64,000 nucleotides of DNA from Motiliproteus sp047633175 (GTDB lineage Bacteria; Pseudomonadota; Gammaproteobacteria; Pseudomonadales; Balneatricaceae): positions 248,001-312,000 of the forward strand of contig JBLIEQ010000001.1 of NCBI GenBank assembly GCA_047633175.1, written 5' to 3'. Below are positions 7,809-16,020 of this stretch, one piece after another (positions within the stretch are counted from its first letter, which is position 1; each line of letters opens with the position of its first letter). The position numbers were made by a program, and so were the translations under genes. The notes beneath the pieces are model-generated. The model did no database searches. It saw only the letters and a list, made by a program, of their open reading frames with translations, and had not been told where the DNA came from.

Positions 7809-9041
7809 CTAACGGCCGGCTTGATTCAGCACGGCCTGGAGTAACACATTACAGCCGGCAGCAAGGTGCTCCGGCTTGGCATTTTCGGATTCGTTGTGGC
7901 TGATACCGTCCTCGCAGGGCACGAACACCATCGCGGTGGGGGCGACCCGGGCGATATAACAGGCATCATGCCCGGCACCACTGACGATATCCCTGTGGCT
8001 ATAACCTGCAGCCTCGGCGGCGTTGCGCACCGAGTCGACGCAGTCTTTGTTAAACGGCACCGGTGGCGAGTACCAGATCTGTTCGAACTGCATCTCCAGA
8101 CCCTGCTCGTCGGCGATACGCGCGCTCATTTCGCGCAACCGCTGGTCCATCTGCGACAGTGTCGCATCATCCGGATGGCGCAGATCTACGGTAAAGAACA
8201 CCTCACCAGGAATGACATTACGAGAATTAGGGAACACCCGCATCAGCCCCACGGTAGAGCACGCCAGGGGCTTATTGGCCAGGCCGATCTGGTTAACTTC
8301 ATTGACGATCTGCGCGGCACCGACCAGGGCATCCTTACGCAGTGGCATGGGCGTGGGCCCGGCATGAGACTCCTGTCCGGTCAGGGTAATCTCATACCAG
8401 CGCTGACCCTGGGCACCGGTAACCACACCGATGGTCGTATCTTCATCTTCGAGGATAGGACCCTGTTCAATATGGGTCTCGAAGAAGGCTTTAATAGGAA
8501 AGCCGCCGACCTCCTCCGCGCCCGCATAACCGATACGCTCGAGCTCTTCGCCCATGGTCTTACCATCCAGATCGGCACGTGTGAGGCCATATTCCAGGTC
8601 GAACACGCCGGCAAAAATACCGGAGGCTACCATGGCCGGCGCAAACCTGGACCCTTCTTCATTGGTCCAGACGGAGGCTTCTATAGGGGCATCGGTCTCG
8701 ATACCCTGCTCATTGAGCGTGCGGATGACCTCAAGCCCGGCCAGCACCCCATAAACACCATCGAACTTACCACCCGTCGGCTGGGTATCTATATGACTGC
8801 CCATAACCACGGGCGGCAAGCTATTATCGCGCCCTGCCCGTCGGGCGAAGATATTGCCCATTTTGTCGACCCGTACCGTACAGCCGGCCTCTTTACACCA
8901 GGTGACAAACAGGTCTCGCGCCTGCCGGTCCAGGTCGGTCAGCGCCAGTCGGCAACAACCGCCTTTTTCTGTGCCTCCGATCTCGCCCATCTGCATGAGG
9001 CTGTCCCACAGGCGCTGTTGATTTGTTGTTATAGTCTTCAT
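7809..9041 (-). CDS. pydC: M20-family amidohydrolase, probable beta-ureidopropionase (N-carbamoyl-beta-alanine hydrolase)
   Basis: The protein has 410 residues of the Zn-dependent M20 hydantoinase/carbamoylase branch. Metal ligands are visible in GSHIDTQPTGGKFDGVYG, TNEEGSRF and ETHIEQGPIL. The dimerisation/substrate motif is GQESHAGPTPMPLRKDA, and GAGHDA follows near the end. The branch contains beta-ureidopropionase, L-carbamoylase and allantoate amidohydrolase. With a dihydropyrimidinase at 1-1010 and a RutR-type regulator, the likely step is N-carbamoyl-beta-alanine to beta-alanine, CO2 and ammonia. AGGAG lies upstream of the ATG. It is the eighth gene of the cofG operon. Confidence 0.88.
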   Translation of the reverse strand: MKTITTNQQRLWDSLMQMGEIGGTEKGGCCRLALTDLDRQARDLFVTWCKEAGCTVRVDKMGNIFARRAGRDNSLPPVVMGSHIDTQPTGGKFDGVYGVLAGLEVIRTLNEQGIETDAPIEASVWTNEEGSRFAPAMVASGIFAGVFDLEYGLTRADLDGKTMGEELERIGYAGAEEVGGFPIKAFFETHIEQGPILEDEDTTIGVVTGAQGQRWYEITLTGQESHAGPTPMPLRKDALVGAAQIVNEVNQIGLANKPLACSTVGLMRVFPNSRNVIPGEVFFTVDLRHPDDATLSQMDQRLREMSARIADEQGLEMQFEQIWYSPPVPFNKDCVDSVRNAAEAAGYSHRDIVSGAGHDACYIARVAPTAMVFVPCEDGISHNESENAKPEHLAAGCNVLLQAVLNQAGR

Positions 9042-9138
9042 TGTTAACTCGCTCCTTTGGGCCTCAACCCTGACGGCTGAGGCCTGTTGAACTCGATCAA
9101 CTATCGGTTACAAGGTGACCGGCTAAAAGGTGGCAGAC

Positions 9139-10143
9139 CTAGTCTTGAAATTTAGGAATGATGGCTTCGGCATAGTCGGCGATGATTCGCTCTTCATCAC
9201 CGCTATCCAGGTAAATATTGAACTGGGTGGTGCCGGCCTCTTCAAGCTCCTTGAGTTTGGCAATATGGGCATCGATATCACCCAGAACACAGAAGCTTTC
9301 TACAATGTCAGGCGTAATGAAATCCAGATAAGGGTTATCACTCTGCCCATGCTTGGAATAGTCGTAACCCTTACGGTCCTGGATATAGGCCGTCAGGCTC
9401 TCAGGCACAACGCCGCTGGTGGAACCGTACTTCTCGACGATATCCGCAACATGGTTACCCACCATCGCCGGGAACCACTTGGTCGCCTCGATACCCGCGG
9501 CCTTGTCACCGGTAAAGGCCGGTGCCGAGGTGATCACTTCAAAATTGCTCATATCACGACCCGCAGCCACACCGGCGGCAATCGCCTGATCGGCTAGCCA
9601 TTTGACGATCGTCGGCTCGCCAATCTGCAGTATCACCCCATCGCCGACTTCACCGGCTGTCTGCAGCGCCTTAGGTCCATAGGCACCTATATAGATCGGC
9701 AGTTCGTAACCGTTCGCCCAGGGCAGCTTGACCGGTTCCGGACACTCCCCATAGATGACCTCTTCGCCACGCACCATCGCTTTGACTTTCTCGGTGAACT
9801 CCGCGACGCGTGCCAGGTTGGCAGGCTTTTTACCCATCACCCGGACGGCACTGTCACCGCGACCAAGACCCACATGGAAGCGCCCGTTGCTCTGCAGCGC
9901 CAAGGAACCAAACAGGCTAGCGGCCAGAGACCAGTCACGCGAGTTGGGGTTGGTGACACAGGGACCAAAACTGATCTTGGAGGTATGCTCCATACACATG
10001 GCTATGGCCGGATAACATTCACGCCAGAGGATGTGTGAATCGTAGAACCAGCAGTGCGTAAAACCCGCATCCTCAGCTTGCTTGGCCAACTTACGCGCCC
10101 GCTCCGGGCTTACAAAGCCTTTAAAAGTAATACCAAATTTCAT
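9139..10143 (-). CDS. Luciferase-like F420-dependent oxidoreductase (CPS_4043/TIGR03842-type)
   Basis: The protein has 334 residues of the luciferase-like monooxygenase TIM-barrel family, close to methylene-H4MPT reductase (Mer) in style: MKFGITFKGFVSPERARKLAKQAEDAG at the start, HCWFYDSH, FGPCVTNPNSRDW, GRFHVGLGRGDSAVR and IYIGAYGPKALQTAGEVGDGVI. From memory it belongs to the family named after Colwellia CPS_4043, predicted to use F420, with no proven reaction. It sits between npdG and the ureidopropionase-like gene and directly in an F420 biosynthesis operon, which strongly supports F420 use. The substrate is unknown; reduction of uracil/thymine to the dihydro form is proposed from context. 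GGAG lies 8 bases before the ATG. Confidence 0.88.
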   Translation of the reverse strand: MKFGITFKGFVSPERARKLAKQAEDAGFTHCWFYDSHILWRECYPAIAMCMEHTSKISFGPCVTNPNSRDWSLAASLFGSLALQSNGRFHVGLGRGDSAVRVMGKKPANLARVAEFTEKVKAMVRGEEVIYGECPEPVKLPWANGYELPIYIGAYGPKALQTAGEVGDGVILQIGEPTIVKWLADQAIAAGVAAGRDMSNFEVITSAPAFTGDKAAGIEATKWFPAMVGNHVADIVEKYGSTSGVVPESLTAYIQDRKGYDYSKHGQSDNPYLDFITPDIVESFCVLGDIDAHIAKLKELEEAGTTQFNIYLDSGDEERIIADYAEAIIPKFQD

Positions 10144-10211
10144 AGTTTTTCTCCGATTTATTCGCAGTTATTGTTATTCATAATCATATATTTATTCGGG
10201 TAAACCTGAGG

Positions 10212-10880
10212 TCAGGTTCCGGGCGGACAGATCTTGATCCCGGCATGGGAGAACGGCACCTTCTTAGAGATATTCAAACGGATCAGTATCGGTGTGATCG
10301 CCTCAACACAGCGGGCATTCACAGCAGGTCCGACGTTATAGGCCTGGACGCCTAAATGCTGAATCAGTTCGATGACGCTGTTTTTAGCGTCCAGATCGTT
10401 GCCGCAGACCAGAATGTCGCAATTGATCGGCTGATCCAGCTTGTTCAGGGTCACGGCTGAGACATTGTGCAGCGCGCCAACCACCGGGATATCCGCGCCC
10501 AACAGTGCCTGGGCAGCCTCAGTGGCAGAGCCTTCTACCGGCATCGACACCGCCTTGGGATCGCCATCGGCCAGCGGTACCACTATATCGACCAGTATTT
10601 TGCCGCTAAGAACCGGCTTGATGGCAGCCAGGGTGACGTCGTGCGCGGCATAGGGAACTGCCAGAATGACGATATCCTCGGCCGCGTTCACCGCTGCGAT
10701 ATTATCCAGACCGCTGATGTCGGCATGGGGACCTGTCAGCTGCTGATTCAAATCGACGGCTATCTGCGCTGCACGATCCGCATCACGCGAACCGAGCACC
10801 ACCTCAATACCCGCCAGCGCGAAACGCAACGCTAAGCCCTTACCCTGGGGGCCAGTACCACCTAAAATTGCAATTTTCAT
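10212..10880 (-). CDS. npdG: NADPH-dependent F420 reductase (F420:NADP oxidoreductase)
   Basis: The protein has 222 residues from the ATG at 10880, chosen because AGGAGGAT lies upstream and translation then starts MKIAILGGTGPQGKG. The glycine-rich Rossmann loop GGTGPQG is followed by VVLGSRDADRA, where Ser-Arg fits NADPH preference. VILAVPYAAHD and VVGALHNVSAVTL match the NpdG/Fno family. It moves hydride between NADPH and F420. The start overlaps the cofE stop by 4 bp. A 21-residue upstream extension in the frame is unlikely. Confidence 0.94.
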   Translation of the reverse strand: MKIAILGGTGPQGKGLALRFALAGIEVVLGSRDADRAAQIAVDLNQQLTGPHADISGLDNIAAVNAAEDIVILAVPYAAHDVTLAAIKPVLSGKILVDIVVPLADGDPKAVSMPVEGSATEAAQALLGADIPVVGALHNVSAVTLNKLDQPINCDILVCGNDLDAKNSVIELIQHLGVQAYNVGPAVNARCVEAITPILIRLNISKKVPFSHAGIKICPPGT

Positions 10881-11686
10881 CGGAAAAGATCCTCCTGTTG
10901 GGGTCGTATCAGGTCGAGTGCCGAGCTGTTGCCCGGGGTCCACTCGACGCCTTTAAAAATCAGTGCGGGTTTTTTGCCTTCTTTGCTCATCAGCAGTCCC
11001 GACGCGGCAGCCAGTTCGTCGGCCAGAGCCGGCACGGTGACCGACAGTTCACGGCCATAAGCATCCTTTTCACCCGCCATATCGACCATACTGGGCACCC
11101 GGGCCAGGCCGATCGCCACATTCACCAGGCCCATCCGCCAGGGCCGTCCGAAGGTGTCGGTGATCACGACCCCCAGCGTCTTACCGGTAGCCTTCTCCAG
11201 TCCCAGGCATAGGTCCATGGCACTTTTATCAGGATCCTCGGGGAGCAAAATCACACTACCGGGAGTACCGACGTTGGATTCATCCACGGCCGCGTTGGCG
11301 CAGATAAAACCCAACCGATGCTCGGCGATCAGAATGCCCTCTTCCTGCTCCGGCCTTTTAACTGCCCGCATCACCCGCTTGGATTCGCCCAGGATGACCT
11401 CTATTTTCCGCGGGTTTTTGTTGAGGGTCTGCGCCAGCTCCAGCGCTTGAGCCGAGGGCTTCACATCTTCCAGCCGCACGATACGACCTTCAGCTTTGGA
11501 AACGACCTTATGAGCGATTACCAGGATGTCGCCATCCTCGAGGCTGATCTGCTGGAGGTCCATCGAGGCCAACAACAGCTCAACCAGATCATCTCCGGGC
11601 TGAATGTCCGGCAGGCCGAGAACTGCCTGGATGCTTACTCCAGCCTCTACGGCCGGTTTGTCGCTGGGGTTCAGTGAAAGGCGCAT
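10877..11686 (-). CDS. cofE: Coenzyme F420-0:L-glutamate ligase
   Basis: The protein has 269 residues, the length of a single-domain CofE. It carries LLLASMDLQQISLEDGDILVIAHKVVSKAEGR, GFICANAAVDESNV and VITDTFGRPWRMGLVNVAIG, all family landmarks. CofE adds gamma-linked glutamates to F420-0 with GTP. There is no nitroreductase-like C-terminal domain as in mycobacterial FbiB, so the dehydro-F420 reductase activity is not fused here. It overlaps cofC by 11 bp and npdG by 4 bp. Confidence 0.96.
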   Translation of the reverse strand: MRLSLNPSDKPAVEAGVSIQAVLGLPDIQPGDDLVELLLASMDLQQISLEDGDILVIAHKVVSKAEGRIVRLEDVKPSAQALELAQTLNKNPRKIEVILGESKRVMRAVKRPEQEEGILIAEHRLGFICANAAVDESNVGTPGSVILLPEDPDKSAMDLCLGLEKATGKTLGVVITDTFGRPWRMGLVNVAIGLARVPSMVDMAGEKDAYGRELSVTVPALADELAAASGLLMSKEGKKPALIFKGVEWTPGNSSALDLIRPQQEDLFR

Positions 11687-12321
11687 GCGTTTACTATCTC
11701 CTGGGTCTGAATTCGATTGAGTATTCGATGGGGAGCGCCGGCCAGCTGTTGCAGATCGACGGGGTTATCGACGTCAAAAGCCAGATTTTTTAGCTTCAGC
11801 ATCACCGCCTGCACACCGCGCTGCCGTGCGGCGGCCCGATGCACCTCACTGGAATCAACGCCGAAGCGGAACGGCACCGCATCCGGCGGCGATGTCATCA
11901 AGGCGTTGGTGCCGCCATCGTGGGCTGGACAGATGGAGACCCAGGGTGACTCTCGGCGCTGCTCAAGCAGCTGGCCGATCTCCTGCTCGTCCAGCACCGC
12001 GATATCTGCCGGGATCAGTAACTGAGCATCGTAGCCCTGCGCGCAGCTCCATTGTGCCGCCAGGCCGGCCGCGCCATTCAGCCCGGTAGCGGGGGTCTCC
12101 AGCAGCACCCTGGCGCCATAACGCCCTGCCATAGCTCGAATCCGCTCGGAACTGGTCACCACCAGCACCGGGTAATCGCCAAAGCGATCGCGAAAAAAAA
12201 TCAGCGTCTGTTCGAACAGCGACAGCGCTAACTGCTGCCGATGGTGCGCACTGAGCACGCCGGACAGGCGTTGCTTGGATTGCCGGGGGTCTTTCATAGG
12301 TATCACTATCAGCGTCTTCAT
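11671..12321 (-). CDS. cofC: 2-phospholactate (or 3-phosphoglycerate/PEP) guanylyltransferase
   Basis: The protein has 216 residues from the ATG at 12321, seven bases after AGGAGG; a GTG three bases upstream is the alternative. The nucleotidyltransferase start TLIVIPMKDPRQSKQRLSGVLS, the region around LLIPADIAVLDEQEIG, and HDGGTNALM are typical of CofC/FbiD. It makes the guanylylated three-carbon acid used by CofD. Which acid is used cannot be told from sequence alone. It follows cofD after 3 bp. Confidence 0.94.
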   Translation of the reverse strand: MKTLIVIPMKDPRQSKQRLSGVLSAHHRQQLALSLFEQTLIFFRDRFGDYPVLVVTSSERIRAMAGRYGARVLLETPATGLNGAAGLAAQWSCAQGYDAQLLIPADIAVLDEQEIGQLLEQRRESPWVSICPAHDGGTNALMTSPPDAVPFRFGVDSSEVHRAAARQRGVQAVMLKLKNLAFDVDNPVDLQQLAGAPHRILNRIQTQEIVNACAFH

Positions 12322-12324
12322 CAC

Positions 12325-13344
12325 CTAGCCTCCTGAGCTCGCCTTAGGCATCAGTACTTCGCAATCGAGTGCCCTGTCATCGGCGGCCTGGTTGCTGGCA
12401 AAGAATTCAACTAGGGCTTCTGCCAGATCGATCTTATGCCGCCTGGTCGTCATCAGCGTCGGAATGTTCAGTACCGCGAGCCCGGTAGCCCTCAGCCCTG
12501 CTGCGGCATCACGGTCAGAGGTATCGATCACTAGCGCATCGATCAACCCCTGATAGCAGTCGGCAACACCCTGGTGGTCGCAGCTATAGCCGGCGGAGGT
12601 CAGCATCTTGCCGGCAGGACCTTTGACGGTTTGGCCGTTAATCAGTGGCGAGACCGCGACCTTAAAAGCACCTGAACTCACCAGCGCCTGACGAATACCG
12701 GGAATGTCTAGGATAGCGCCGATACTGACGATCGGATTGCTGGGCGCAAAGACGATCAGGTCGGCCTCGGCTATCGCCTGCAGCGTCTCGGTGGTAGCGG
12801 TAGCCTGCTCTATACCCTCGATAGCAATCTGCTCTACCTGCGGGCGACACTGTTCACGGACAAAATAGTCTTGAAAATCGAGCCAGCCCTGATCGGTCTT
12901 AACCCGGGTCTGAATACAATCATCGGTGGGCAGGATGATGTTGGCCGTAACCCCCAGACGACGGGCGATATGGGACGCGATCTCGGACGGCCGCACACCC
13001 CGGTTGCGCTGTTCGGTGCGATAGATATGGGTGGCGAAATCCTGATCACCCAGATACATCCAGGTATCGGCGCCCAGGCGGTTCAGGGCATCCAGGGTGC
13101 GGTTGCTCTCATCCGCCAGCCCCCAGCCTTTATCAGGGTCGATCAGGCCCGCCAGGGTATAGGTCAGGGTATCTATATCCGGGGAGACCCAGAGGCCATG
13201 AAACTGCTGATCATCGGCGACATTACCGATAATGCTCAGCTGCTCGCCATAGCGGCTGAAGGCCAGCCCTTCGGCCATTTTGGCCCCTCCCACTCCTCCG
13301 GCCAGCACCGTAATACGTAGAGGTTTATCGACAGGGGTACTCAT
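12325..13344 (-). CDS. cofD: 2-phospho-L-lactate transferase (F420-0 synthase)
   Basis: The protein has 339 residues. It opens with ITVLAGGVGGAKMAEGLAFS, then NVADDQQFHGLWVSPDIDTLTYTLAG and GDQDFATHIYRTE, the CofD landmarks that bind the guanylylated precursor and Fo. ADLIVFAPSNPIVSIGAIL follows. CofD joins Fo to the phosphoacid to give F420-0. Its ATG overlaps the cofH stop (ATGA), so translation is coupled. Confidence 0.96.
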   Translation of the reverse strand: MSTPVDKPLRITVLAGGVGGAKMAEGLAFSRYGEQLSIIGNVADDQQFHGLWVSPDIDTLTYTLAGLIDPDKGWGLADESNRTLDALNRLGADTWMYLGDQDFATHIYRTEQRNRGVRPSEIASHIARRLGVTANIILPTDDCIQTRVKTDQGWLDFQDYFVREQCRPQVEQIAIEGIEQATATTETLQAIAEADLIVFAPSNPIVSIGAILDIPGIRQALVSSGAFKVAVSPLINGQTVKGPAGKMLTSAGYSCDHQGVADCYQGLIDALVIDTSDRDAAAGLRATGLAVLNIPTLMTTRRHKIDLAEALVEFFASNQAADDRALDCEVLMPKASSGG

Positions 13345-14648
13345 AGCGCACCTGCGGCGCTGGTCGCTATCAGCCGTGGGCTCTGGTCGTTGGCCGATGG
13401 CGCCTGAACCAAGTGCTGGTGCTCGAGACAGGTCACTTCAGGGGTCGCGGTAGAGGTCGCCGCAAAGGTATCCAGCGTCTGGTACAGCGTGCTACGCCGC
13501 ACAGGATCCCGGCCCGCCTGACGAATCATCCGGACCATGTCCTGAGGTAGAATTTCCTGGCCGTGTTTACCCCCGGACGAACGCGTAATGCTTTCGTTCA
13601 TCAGCGTCCCCCCCAGGTCATTGGCCCCGGATTTGAGCATCTGCTGCGCATACTCGGGCCCCAGTTTGACCCAGGATGCTTGGATATTGTCGATCCAGCC
13701 GTGGAGCATCAACCGGGAAATCGCATGCATACGGATATTCTCCTGCACGGTCGGCCCCGGGCGAACATCCTTGTTCTTGAGATAGAGGGGGGACTCATAG
13801 TGCACAAACCCCAGAGGCACAAACTCGGTAAAGCCGCCGGTCTCCTTCTGGATCTCGCGCAGCAGCCCCAGATGTGCAGCCCAATGGCGGGGTTCATCGA
13901 TATGGCCGTACATTATGGTGGAAGTCGTCGGCAGACCGAGCTTATGAGCGGTCTTGATGATATCGACCCACTGTTCGGTGGTCAGCTTGTCTTTAGTCAG
14001 TTGCTGACGGATCTCGACATCGAGAATCTCGGCGGCGGTGCCAGGCATCGAACCCAGCCCATGATCCATCAGATCCTGAATAAATTCGGCCGTGGTCATC
14101 TTGCTCTTAAGCGCACCGAACCAGATCTCAAACGGTGAAAAGGCATGGATATGCATCGATGGTAAGCGCTGCTTGATCGCAATCAGGATATTGCGGTAAT
14201 GATCGCCTTCAATGTTGGGATGCAGCCCACCCTGAATACAGACCTCGGTCGCCCCTCGATCCCAGGCCTCCTGCGCCCGGTCAGCGATCTCGTCCATCGA
14301 CAACAACTCCGCCTCAGGATCGTCCTTGCGCTTGGCGAAGCCACAGAATTTACAGCCCATGTAACAGATATTAGTGAAATTAATATTGCGGGTAATCACG
14401 AAGCTGGCGCGGTTGCCGACCGCCTGCTGACGCAGGTAATCCGCTGTGGCGACCAGGGCATCGAGCTCGGGGCCCTCGGCATCGAACAGCTGGATGGCAT
14501 CGGGCTCACTCAGCTCCTGACCCTGGATCACCTCTAACAGAATCTGATGCGTCCGCCGGTCGGCTGCCGCCAGGGCGGATAGCAGCGAACCGCTGATCGC
14601 CGGTTGCTGAGTCGCTACAGTGAGGGGTGCACGGGTGAAACTATTCAT
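13341..14648 (-). CDS. cofH: FO synthase subunit 2 (radical SAM)
   Basis: The protein has 435 residues. The radical-SAM cluster CxxxCxxC is in NICYMGCKFCGFAKR near residue 100, preceded by NINFTN. Later motifs (CIQGGLHPNIEGDHY, SMPGTAAEIL) fit CofH/MqnE-like enzymes. CofH joins the 5-amino-6-ribitylaminouracil radical step with tyrosine during deazaflavin (Fo) formation. In actinobacteria CofG and CofH are fused as FbiC; here they are separate. GAGGAG lies about seven bases before the ATG, at the end of a short repeat cluster. Confidence 0.96.
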   Translation of the reverse strand: MNSFTRAPLTVATQQPAISGSLLSALAAADRRTHQILLEVIQGQELSEPDAIQLFDAEGPELDALVATADYLRQQAVGNRASFVITRNINFTNICYMGCKFCGFAKRKDDPEAELLSMDEIADRAQEAWDRGATEVCIQGGLHPNIEGDHYRNILIAIKQRLPSMHIHAFSPFEIWFGALKSKMTTAEFIQDLMDHGLGSMPGTAAEILDVEIRQQLTKDKLTTEQWVDIIKTAHKLGLPTTSTIMYGHIDEPRHWAAHLGLLREIQKETGGFTEFVPLGFVHYESPLYLKNKDVRPGPTVQENIRMHAISRLMLHGWIDNIQASWVKLGPEYAQQMLKSGANDLGGTLMNESITRSSGGKHGQEILPQDMVRMIRQAGRDPVRRSTLYQTLDTFAATSTATPEVTCLEHQHLVQAPSANDQSPRLIATSAAGAL

Positions 14649-14660
14649 GATGGGTCTCCT

Positions 14661-14750
14661 CTTTTTTCTCAGGAATCTTCCCTATTTTTTCTCGGGAAGC
14701 TACGCCATTTTTTCTCGGGAAGCCGCGGCAATTTTTCTCGAGAACCGCGG
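14661..14750. repeat. Four short imperfect tandem repeats between cofG and cofH
   Basis: About 24-bp units built on TTTTTTCTCGGGAAG occur near 14661, 14684, 14708 and 14731. The middle two are nearly identical, the first has CTCAGGAA and the last CTCGAGAA. CCGCGG is present twice around the last unit and could pair. The cluster fills the whole gap between the two FO synthase genes and runs into the cofH ribosome site. Confidence 0.85.
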
Positions 14751-14755
14751 CTCGA

Positions 14756-15883
14756 TCAGACGACCTGCAGCGCTGCCAGGCCATCTGGCCGGGCGATAGC
14801 AGCAACACGATCGGCAATCAGCGGAGAAAAGTAGACACTCGGACGGCTCTGATAAGGGGGATACACTGCCAGACGCTCTGTCAGCCGGTAACCGCAAGCG
14901 TCGGTCGCACGCTGCAGATGTTCGATCTGCGGCCAGGCCCGTTCAGGATTGATATGGTCCAGCGTCAGCGGGGAGATACCACCCCAGTCGTTGATACCAG
15001 ATTCGATATACTGGACGTAACGTTGCTGCAGATTTGGCGGTGCTTGCAGGCTGATGCTGGGGTCGAGCAGCAACCGCGCCACCACCAGGGTGCGCAGCAT
15101 GTCCTCGAGATCCGGCTCGGGATGATTGGCCATCGCCGTACCGGGCTTGGCACAGAAATTCTGCACGATCACTTCTTGTATATGACCATGCTGGAGGTGC
15201 AGCTCGTTGATCGCCAACAGGCTGTCGACACGCTCTTCCCAGGTTTCGCCGATCCCGATCAGAATACCGGTGGTGAAAGGCACCGCATGGTAGCCGGCAC
15301 GCTCAAGGGTGCGCAGTCGCAGCAGCGGGACCTTGTCAGGACAGGCATAGTGCGCTTCGCCTTTCACCAGGAGCCGGCGACTGACGTTTTCCAGCATCAT
15401 GCCCATGCTGGCGCTAACCGGCTTGAGCGCGATAATTTCATCTTCCGTCAGGGTTCCGGCGTTGACGTGCGGCAACAGGCTGGTTTCTTCGATAACGAGT
15501 TCGCACATCGCCTTCAGGTAATCGGTCATCGACTCATAACCGAGTGCGGCCAGGGCATCTTTTGCCTGAGCGTAACGCAGCTCAGGTTTTTCTCCGAGAC
15601 TGAAAAGCACCTCCTTGCATCCCATGGCCTCACCTTCGCGCACCACCTCCATCACCTGTTCCGGGGTCATAACACGTGCGTTCGCAGAGCCGGGCTTTTG
15701 CACAAAGGTGCAGTAACCACAGTCATCTCGACACATATTGGTCAGAGGGACGAAGACCTTACGTGAGTAGGTCACTCGGGTACCCCAGTGCAGGTCCCGT
15801 ACAGCCGAGGCCTGTTGTTGCAGACTTTCCAACTCGACACCTGTAGCGGTGCCTAATTCCAGTGCTTGTGAGCGTGACAACAT
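14756..15883 (-). CDS. cofG: FO synthase subunit 1 (radical SAM)
   Basis: The protein has 375 residues. The radical-SAM motif CxxxCxxC is in NMCRDDCGYCTF near residue 52, and GCKEVLFSLGEKPE plus HVNAGTLTEDEI follow, as in CofG. With CofH it makes Fo (7,8-didemethyl-8-hydroxy-5-deazariboflavin). This is the first gene of the operon; GGAG precedes the ATG by about 11 bases and the RutR-boxed promoter lies about 110 bp upstream. Confidence 0.96.
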   Translation of the reverse strand: MLSRSQALELGTATGVELESLQQQASAVRDLHWGTRVTYSRKVFVPLTNMCRDDCGYCTFVQKPGSANARVMTPEQVMEVVREGEAMGCKEVLFSLGEKPELRYAQAKDALAALGYESMTDYLKAMCELVIEETSLLPHVNAGTLTEDEIIALKPVSASMGMMLENVSRRLLVKGEAHYACPDKVPLLRLRTLERAGYHAVPFTTGILIGIGETWEERVDSLLAINELHLQHGHIQEVIVQNFCAKPGTAMANHPEPDLEDMLRTLVVARLLLDPSISLQAPPNLQQRYVQYIESGINDWGGISPLTLDHINPERAWPQIEHLQRATDACGYRLTERLAVYPPYQSRPSVYFSPLIADRVAAIARPDGLAALQVV

Positions 15884-15971
15884 CGCAGCCAGGCCTCCAT
15901 TGTTATTTTTATTGACTGTCTCTGCCGGAGGTCGGCGCGGTTATAGCGCCAAGTGATCCAACAGCAAAAGT

Positions 15972-15987
15972 TTTACCTCTTGGTAAA
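15972..15987 (-). promoter_or_regulatory. Second, weaker RutR-type box at the cofG start point
   Basis: TTTACCTCTTGGTAAA is a palindrome with 6-bp arms that matches the RutR box at 11 of 14 defined positions. It lies just downstream of the proposed -10 hexamer, where a bound repressor would cover the transcription start. Confidence 0.55.
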
Positions 15988-15990
15988 CTT

Positions 15991-16020
15991 ATCCTAGCTT
16001 TGTTTTGACCATCTGGTCAA
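15991..16020 (-). promoter_or_regulatory. Sigma70-type promoter of the cofG operon
   Basis: On the minus strand TTGACC (16020-16015) is separated by 18 bp from TAGGAT (15996-15991). The -35 hexamer is the left half of the perfect RutR box, so binding would block polymerase. It is the best promoter-like pair seen in the 417-bp gap before cofG. Confidence 0.6.
16005..16020. promoter_or_regulatory. Perfect RutR operator box
   Basis: TTGACCATCTGGTCAA equals the published E. coli RutR consensus TTGACCA-N2-TGGTCAA at every defined position. It lies in front of cofG, and a RutR homologue is encoded 281 bp further upstream on the same strand. The rest of 16021-16254 is AT-rich, holding only the palindrome at 16201 and two GACGGACAAA direct repeats. 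Confidence 0.85.

Noticed and set aside
7866..9047. 393-codon open frame on the plus strand opposite the ureidopropionase gene
   Set aside because: It mirrors the real gene codon by codon, has no recognisable domain and no ribosome site; it is a GC-driven antisense shadow.
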